Source of the DNA: an uncultured Clostridia bacterium
Lineage (GTDB): Bacteria > Bacillota > Clostridia > Oscillospirales > Acutalibacteraceae
DNA: 8,402 nt
NCBI GenBank assembly: GCA_947623215.1
Contig: CANQGN010000060.1
Coordinates: forward strand, 1 to 8,402
Reading direction: 5' to 3'
The position numbers were made by a program, and so were the translations under genes. Shown one piece after another: positions 4,738 through 8,402 of this stretch. The notes below the pieces were generated by a model, which saw nothing but the letters and a program-made list of their open reading frames with translations, searched no databases and was not told where the DNA came from. How positions within the stretch are numbered: position 1 is the stretch's first letter; every line of letters begins with the position of its first letter.

Positions 4738-5799
4738 TCAGGCCATGGTTTTTAACATTTCCAGCGTTACGGCGTAGCGCATGGGTTCGCCCTTTACAAA
4801 CCGCTCGCATTCTTCTATGCAATAGTCGGCCATGCGAATGACCTCGTTGCCGATGGACCCCGCAATGTGGCTGCTTAAAAAGACGTTTGGCATGGTATAC
4901 AGCGGGCTGTCCTCCTGCGGGGGTTCCGGCCAGGTAACGTCCAGCAGGGCGGTCAGGGTGGCCTGGGCCAGGCTGGTCTCGCCCTCGGCGTACAGGGCGT
5001 CGCCAAAGCGGGCGCTCAGGGTGGGGCGCTTTTGCAGCACGGCTATCATTTCGTCTTCTTTTACCGTGCGGCCCCGGCCGGTGTTAATAAACACGCCGCC
5101 CTCGCGCATGGCTTCAAAGCAGCCGCCGTCTATATTGCCCACGGTGGCCTCTAAATTGGGCATGTGGTTGGTTACCACGTCGCCCCGGGCAAAGGCCTCT
5201 GCCAACGTCACCTTTTCCGCCCCCATTTTGGCCGCCTGTTCGGCCGAAACGTAGGGGTCGTACACCAGCACGTTCAGCTTATAATCCCGCTTTAGGCGGC
5301 GCACCACCTCGCTGCCTATCATGCCGCAGCCCAGCACCGAAACGGTTTGGGCAAAGTTGCCGTAGTGCAGCGAGCGGTTCCAGCTTACAAAACCGGCCAG
5401 CGTTTTGTTGTGCTGCAGATTGGTAAAGTAGCCCTTGAGCGCCAGCACAATTTGGGCCACCGTAAATTCCACCACCGGAATGGCGTTGGCCCCCCAGGCA
5501 GACATAACCCCCACGCCCCGCTCTAAAAAGCCGCGGGCAAACCCCGCTACCGAACCGGCGCCGTAAAATACAAACTTGAGCCGGGGCAGCCGGTCAAGTT
5601 GCGCCGGGGTTAGGGGAAACATGCCCCAGGTAGAAAAAATAACTTCTAAATCCGAAAGGGCGGGCAGGTGGTCCTCTATATTTTTGGCGGTTACCACCTC
5701 GGGGTACAGCTCGTAAGCGGCGGCAATTTTTTCTTTGCGCCCCATGCCGAATACAAAGTCTACCGTGCCGGGGTTATTGTTAAAAAATGCGGCTTTCAT
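4738..5799 (-). CDS. D-isomer-specific 2-hydroxyacid dehydrogenase family protein, with an in-frame insertion
   Basis: A 353-residue NAD(P)-dependent oxidoreductase of the D-2-hydroxyacid dehydrogenase superfamily (phosphoglycerate, glycerate and D-lactate dehydrogenase relatives). Such enzymes interconvert 2-oxoacids and D-2-hydroxyacids. The Rossmann motif is VLGCGMIG (155-162), with the acidic cofactor residue Asp181 in VYDP. The catalytic set is Arg242 (NTGRGRTV), Glu292 (DVTWPEP) and His311 (SSHIAGS). Arg to Glu spacing is 50 residues against about 29 in the family. The extra 21 residues (about 262-282) coincide with a 63-bp insertion flanked by direct repeats, so activity is uncertain. 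The ATG at 5797-5799 has AAAGGAG nine bases upstream (5809-5815). It is the first gene of a leftward operon with the ABC exporter. Substrate not recognised. Confidence 0.88.
   Translation of the reverse strand: MKAAFFNNNPGTVDFVFGMGRKEKIAAAYELYPEVVTAKNIEDHLPALSDLEVIFSTWGMFPLTPAQLDRLPRLKFVFYGAGSVAGFARGFLERGVGVMSAWGANAIPVVEFTVAQIVLALKGYFTNLQHNKTLAGFVSWNRSLHYGNFAQTVSVLGCGMIGSEVVRRLKRDYKLNVLVYDPYVSAEQAAKMGAEKVTLAEAFARGDVVTNHMPNLEATVGNIDGGCFEAMREGGVFINTGRGRTVKEDEMIAVLQKRPTLSARFGDALYAEGETSLAQATLTALLDVTWPEPPQEDSPLYTMPNVFLSSHIAGSIGNEVIRMADYCIEECERFVKGEPMRYAVTLEMLKTMA
4953..5024 (-). repeat. 63-bp in-frame insertion with flanking direct repeats inside the dehydrogenase gene
   Basis: TCAGGGTGG (plus strand) occurs at 4953-4961 and again at 5016-5024, an offset of exactly 63 bases. 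The match extends to 12 of 13 (4949-4961 with 5012-5024). The two copies encode T-L-T-A and T-L-S-A. Removing one repeat plus the 54 bases between restores RPTLTALLDV and the usual Arg-Glu spacing. Confidence 0.7.
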
Positions 5800-5875
5800 G
5801 CAACCAAACTCCTTTTTTGCCCAAAACCCACCCGAAAGAAGCAGCCCCCTCCGGCGGCCTTGGCCCGTTTGCCTT

Positions 5876-5904
5876 ATTGTACCATTCTTTTGGGGCAAAT
5901 GCAA
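5876..5904 (-). promoter_or_regulatory. Promoter of the leftward dehydrogenase-ABC operon
   Basis: Read on the minus strand, TTGCAT (5899-5904), 17 bases, then TACAAT (5876-5881). TGG directly before the -10 adds an extended -10 element. The start would be near 5869, giving a leader of about 70 bases with no obvious terminator or riboswitch. Confidence 0.8.
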
Positions 5905-6003
5905 GGCGTGGGGGGCGCAATCAAGGTTTTTTGTAAAAAAAGTGAGCGTTTTTGTCCGTTTGCGCGTCTAATAGGTGGAGAAGCATTTTGGGTACGCTCT
6001 CCG

Positions 6004-6042
6004 CCGGTCGCGCTTTTTCCCTTCAAGCGCGACCGGTTTTTT
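6004..6042 (+). terminator. Terminator-like hairpin of tandem unit 1
   Basis: A perfect 12-bp stem, CCGGTCGCGCTT (6004-6015) with AAGCGCGACCGG (6025-6036), a nine-base loop, then TTTTTT (6037-6042). It is a textbook rightward intrinsic terminator, but no rightward gene lies before it, so its natural role may be insulation of greA. Confidence 0.75.
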
Positions 6043-6095
6043 GTTGCCTGCTTGCGAATCTAACCGGTGAAGAAGCGTTTTTGGGATTTCCTTGC

Positions 6096-6135
6096 CCGTC
6101 GTGCGCTTTTCCCCTTCAAGCGCGGCCGGTTTTTT
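6096..6135 (+). terminator. Degenerate terminator-like hairpin of tandem unit 2
   Basis: The inner stem GCGCTT/AAGCGC (6103-6108 with 6118-6123) is intact. The outer stem keeps CCG/CGG (6096-6098 with 6127-6129) but has a bulge and a mismatch between. TTTTTT follows at 6130-6135. It appears to be a decayed version of the unit 1 hairpin. Confidence 0.5.
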
Positions 6136-6198
6136 CATTGCCTTTTTCCATGGGCGGATTTTCATGCTCCGACCCCCTCGGGGGGCGGCAAAAAAGGC

Positions 6199-6227
6199 TT
6201 GACAAAGCCGCCGTTTGGCTCTATAAT
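6199..6227 (+). promoter_or_regulatory. Consensus sigma-A promoter of greA(-lysS)
   Basis: TTGACA (6199-6204), 17 bases, TATAAT (6222-6227): a perfect consensus. The start is expected near 6234, about 60 bases before the greA ATG. Confidence 0.92.
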
Positions 6228-6240
6228 AATTCTATTGTAT

Positions 6241-6269
6241 GGGCGGCACCTTGTCAGGCCGCCCCTTTT
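6241..6269 (+). promoter_or_regulatory. GC-rich leader hairpin followed by a T-run before greA
   Basis: GGGCGGC (6241-6247) pairs perfectly with GCCGCCC (6258-6264) and is followed by CTTTT (6265-6269). It lies immediately behind the predicted start of transcription and ahead of the ribosome binding site, so it could act as an attenuator or early terminator. Its function is inferred from shape and position only. Confidence 0.5.
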
Positions 6270-6293
6270 GCAGTAAGAAAGGATTGGGTGAAC

Positions 6294-6770
6294 ATGGCGG
6301 GCAAACAGGTTTTGCTGACCGAAGAGGGCTTGGCAAAATATCAGGAAGAGCTGGAAACGCTGCGCACCGTAAAGCGCAAAGAGGTTTCTGAAAAAATTAA
6401 GGTGGCGCTGTCGTTCGGCGACCTTTCAGAAAACAGCGAATACGACGAAGCCAAAAACGAGCAGGCCAAAATAGAGGCGCGCATTGCCGATTTGGAGGCC
6501 ATGCTTAAAAACGTGAAAATCATTTCAGAAGACGACGGAATAGACAAAAAACGCGTGCACATCGGCTCTACCGTAAAGGTGCTGGATCAGGAATATAACG
6601 AAGAAACCGTTTACCAGATTGTGGGTTCGGCCGAGGCCGACCCCCGGCAGGGCAAAATTTCAGACGACGCGCCGGTCGGCCGGGCGCTCATTGGCCACGC
6701 GGCGGGCGAAACGCTGGAGGTAGAAACCCCCGGCGGCACCATTCAGGTGCGCATTTTAGAGATTTTATAA
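6294..6770 (+). CDS. greA: Transcription elongation factor GreA
   Basis: A 158-residue protein, the same length as E. coli GreA. It enters the secondary channel of RNA polymerase and stimulates cleavage of backtracked RNA, rescuing stalled complexes. Residues 1-75 or so form the coiled coil. The tip carries FGDLSENSEYDEAKNEQ (41-57), with the acidic residues Asp43 and Glu46 that coordinate the catalytic metal. Residues from about 83 on are the FKBP-like domain, with ISDDAPVGRALIG (122-134) near the end. The ATG at 6294 is chosen because MAGKQVLLTEEGLAKYQEEL is the normal family start and AAAGGA (6278-6283) lies ten bases upstream. lysS follows 89 bases later without a terminator, so the two probably form an operon, as is common in Firmicutes. 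Confidence 0.97.
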   Translation: MAGKQVLLTEEGLAKYQEELETLRTVKRKEVSEKIKVALSFGDLSENSEYDEAKNEQAKIEARIADLEAMLKNVKIISEDDGIDKKRVHIGSTVKVLDQEYNEETVYQIVGSAEADPRQGKISDDAPVGRALIGHAAGETLEVETPGGTIQVRILEIL

Positions 6771-6859
6771 TTCCAAAATCCCCGCCGCAGGCGGGCAAAA
6801 GGAAAAAAGGAAAAAAGGAAAAAGGCCAAAAAGGCAAAAATGGTTGGGAGAATGCAAAA
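6771..6859 (+). promoter_or_regulatory. greA-lysS spacer with small hairpin and purine repeats
   Basis: A hairpin CCCGCC/GGCGGG (6781-6786 with 6790-6795) is followed by A rather than T runs, so it is not a rightward terminator. Next come GG dinucleotides spaced 7-9 bases apart in A-runs (6801-6840). GGGAG (6846-6850) is the likely lysS ribosome binding site, nine bases before its ATG. No separate promoter is convincing. Confidence 0.55.
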
Positions 6860-8362
6860 ATGGATGACGCCATGAAAAACCCCGCGAGCGCGGAGGAATA
6901 CAGCGAACTGTTACAAATTCGGCGGGATAAGCTGGCGGCGCTGCAGCAGGCCGGCGAAGACCCCTTTGCCAAAACCAAGTACGAGGTGACCATTTACTCC
7001 GGCGATATTCACGACAACTACGCCGCGGTAGAGGGCCAAACCGTGCGCATGGCCGGCCGCATGATAAGCCGCCGCATTATGGGCAAGGCCAGCTTTGCCG
7101 GCCTGCGAGACGCAGAGGGCGACATACAGCTTTACGTGCGGCGCGACGACGTGGGCGAAGAGGCCTACGCCGCCTTTAAAAAATGGGACATTGGCGACAT
7201 TATGGGGGTAGAGGGCTTTGTATTTACCACTCAAACCGGCGAAATCTCGGTGCACGTTACCGGTTTGGAGCTGCTGGCCAAGTCTTTGCTGCCGCTGCCG
7301 GAGAAATTTCACGGCTTAAAAGACGTAGACGCCCGCTACCGCCAACGGTATGTGGATTTAATCGTGAATCCCCCGGTGCGCGAAACCTTTGAAAAACGCT
7401 CTCGTATTATGCGGGAGATTCGGGACTTTTTAACCGAAAACGGCTTTTTGGAGGTAGAAACTCCCATTTTGGTGCCGCTGGAAATCGGCGCCGCCGCCCG
7501 TCCCTTTGTAACCCACCACAACACGCTGGATATGGACATGTACCTGCGCATTGAAACCGAGCTTTATTTAAAGCGGCTGATTGTGGGCGGCATGGATCGG
7601 GTGTTTGAAGTCGGGCGCATTTTCCGCAACGAGGGCATGGACACCCGCCATAACCCCGAATTTACCACCGTGGAGCTTTACCAGGCCTATACCGATTATT
7701 TCGGCATGATGGATTTGGTAGAAGACATGCACCGTCGGCTGGCCGAGTCGATTTGCGGCAGCATGGAAGTTCCCTATCAGGGGCAGATGATTGACCTCTC
7801 TTACTGGGAGCGGATGACCATGGTAGAGGCGGTAGCGCAATACGCCGGCTGCAACTACGCCGACTGGCAAACGGACGCGGACGCCCGGGCGGCCGCCGCC
7901 GCAAAAGGGGTAGAGGTACCGGCGGACGCCACCAAAGGCGCCGTGCTGGCCGAGCTGTTTGAGGCCTTTGTAGAAGACAAGCTCATTCAGCCCACCTTTA
8001 TTTACGACTACCCGGTAGAGACCAGCCCGCTGGCCAAGCGCAAGGCCGACGACCCCGCCTTTACCGAGCGGTTTGAGTATTTTATTAACGGCACCGAGTT
8101 CGGCAACGCTTTCTCGGAGCTCAACGACCCCATTGACCAGAAAGAGCGGTTTGAGCGCCAGGTGGCGGCCAAACGGGCGGCCGACCCCGACTGCCGCTCG
8201 CAGGTAGACTACGACTATATAACGGCGCTGGAATACGGTATGCCCCCCACCGGCGGCCTGGGCTTCGGCGTGGACCGTTTGGTTATGCTCCTGACCGATA
8301 GCCCCTCCATCCGCGACGTGCTGCTGTTCCCGACAATGAAGTCCTTACCGAACGACAAGTAA
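6860..8362 (+). CDS. lysS: Lysyl-tRNA synthetase, class II
   Basis: A complete 500-residue LysRS, which charges tRNA-Lys in the cytoplasm and is normally a dimer. The N-terminal OB-fold anticodon-binding domain spans about 63-140. The class II catalytic domain follows, with motif 1 around 186-215 (LEVETPILVPLEIGAAARPF at the end), motif 2 FEVGRIFRNEGMDTRHNPEF (249-268) and motif 3 GLGFGVDRLVMLL (466-478), with Arg473. Lysine-site residues expected from the family are present, including Glu234 in TELYLKRL and the NAFSELND stretch (417-424). The first glycine of the usual GGAAARPF is Ile209 here. The ATG at 6860 is supported by GGGAG nine bases upstream; an ATG four codons later has no better site. 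The C-terminus (SLPNDK) is short. It is probably cotranscribed with greA. Confidence 0.97.
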   Translation: MDDAMKNPASAEEYSELLQIRRDKLAALQQAGEDPFAKTKYEVTIYSGDIHDNYAAVEGQTVRMAGRMISRRIMGKASFAGLRDAEGDIQLYVRRDDVGEEAYAAFKKWDIGDIMGVEGFVFTTQTGEISVHVTGLELLAKSLLPLPEKFHGLKDVDARYRQRYVDLIVNPPVRETFEKRSRIMREIRDFLTENGFLEVETPILVPLEIGAAARPFVTHHNTLDMDMYLRIETELYLKRLIVGGMDRVFEVGRIFRNEGMDTRHNPEFTTVELYQAYTDYFGMMDLVEDMHRRLAESICGSMEVPYQGQMIDLSYWERMTMVEAVAQYAGCNYADWQTDADARAAAAAKGVEVPADATKGAVLAELFEAFVEDKLIQPTFIYDYPVETSPLAKRKADDPAFTERFEYFINGTEFGNAFSELNDPIDQKERFERQVAAKRAADPDCRSQVDYDYITALEYGMPPTGGLGFGVDRLVMLLTDSPSIRDVLLFPTMKSLPNDK

Positions 8363-8365
8363 GAA

Positions 8366-8388
8366 AAACCCAGTGTTTATGCGGGTTT
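8366..8388 (+). other. Small hairpin behind lysS
   Basis: AAACCC (8366-8371) pairs with GGGTTT (8383-8388) around an 11-base loop, three bases past the lysS stop. It is followed by CGGGAC rather than a T-run, so it is at best a poor terminator. The window ends 14 bases later. Confidence 0.35.
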
Positions 8389-8402
8389 CGGGACTTTCAA
8401 AA

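Larger units (their letters stand above)
5967..6151. repeat. Two imperfect ~92-bp tandem units with terminator-like hairpins
   Basis: Unit 1 (about 5967-6058) and unit 2 (about 6059-6151) share TCTAA..GGTG.AGAAGC near the start and CCCTTCAAGCGCG.CCGGTTTTTT in the second half, at an offset of 92-93 bases. The sequence just before unit 1 (about 5945-5966) resembles the end of a unit, suggesting a third, partial copy. No coding role is seen. Confidence 0.7.
5800..6293. other. Divergent intergenic region between the leftward operon and greA
   Basis: This 494-base stretch holds, left to right, the operon leader and promoter (minus strand), two imperfect tandem units with terminator-like hairpins (5967-6151), a C5/G5 hairpin (about 6169-6188), the greA promoter and the greA leader hairpin. 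The open frame that runs through the repeats into greA has no ribosome binding site or family similarity before 6294, so I call no gene here. Confidence 0.8.

Noticed and set aside
4715..4822. Upstream extension of the ABC ATPase by 36 residues
   Set aside because: It overlaps the end of the dehydrogenase gene and precedes the normal family N-terminus. The ATG at 4714 has a good ribosome binding site.
5800..5904. Upstream extension of the dehydrogenase by 35 residues
   Set aside because: It would start inside the -35 box of the predicted promoter. The ATG at 5799 has AAAGGAG at good spacing and begins the conserved sequence.
6169..6188. C5/G5 hairpin upstream of the greA promoter as a terminator
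   Set aside because: It is not followed by a T-run in either direction. It may be incidental in GC-rich spacer, so I do not list it as a terminator.
5952..6293. In-frame upstream extension of greA that would add 114 residues
   Set aside because: It runs through the tandem repeats, the promoter and the leader hairpin. The family start and the ribosome binding site both point to the ATG at 6294.
6781..6795. Hairpin between greA and lysS as an operon-splitting terminator
   Set aside because: The stem is only 6 bp with a three-base loop and is followed by A-runs, so rightward termination is unlikely.

Overview
The window reads as chromosome from a GC-rich Firmicute, most likely a gut-type member of class Clostridia (order Oscillospirales is my best guess). 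The reasons are strong Shine-Dalgarno sites before nearly every gene, near-consensus sigma-A promoters, a greA-lysS pair, a ThrRS of the clostridial 'MTCPFQ' type, and housekeeping codons that favour G or C in the third position. Taxonomy is inferred from sequence style only.

Layout, left to right. (1) 1-964: the 3' part of thrS (+). (2) 970-1312: a nested inverted repeat, a perfect consensus promoter, tRNA-Asp(GUC), tRNA-Thr(GGU) and a terminator. (3) 1313-2502: an accessory patch behind the tRNA genes. It holds a heptamer-repeat hairpin, a 124-bp structured repeat, a phd-doc toxin-antitoxin pair with its own promoter and terminator, and a second copy of the 124-bp repeat in the same orientation. 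(4) 2548-5799: a leftward operon, transcribed as a D-2-hydroxyacid dehydrogenase-like gene, then an ABC ATPase, then an ABC-2 permease of the NatAB type. (5) 5800-6293: a divergent intergenic region with the operon promoter, two imperfect ~92-bp tandem units each carrying a terminator-like hairpin, and the greA promoter and leader. (6) 6294-8362: greA and lysS (+), followed by 40 bases of spacer.

How the parts relate. thrS, the two tRNA genes, greA and lysS are core translation and transcription functions. The phd-doc module is self-contained: the genes overlap by four bases, and Doc is expected to act on translation by phosphorylating EF-Tu while Phd neutralises it and represses the operon. 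The leftward operon probably makes an exporter of unknown substrate together with an NAD-dependent oxidoreductase.

I see no CRISPR array, transposase, phage gene or clearly new multi-gene system. The most notable signals are small-scale: near-identical 124-bp repeats bracketing phd-doc, one of which may be transcribed as a small RNA; a 63-bp in-frame insertion flanked by direct repeats in the dehydrogenase gene, between its catalytic Arg and Glu; tandem terminator-bearing repeats before greA; a GC-rich hairpin in the greA leader; and a G2:G71 mismatch in tRNA-Asp.
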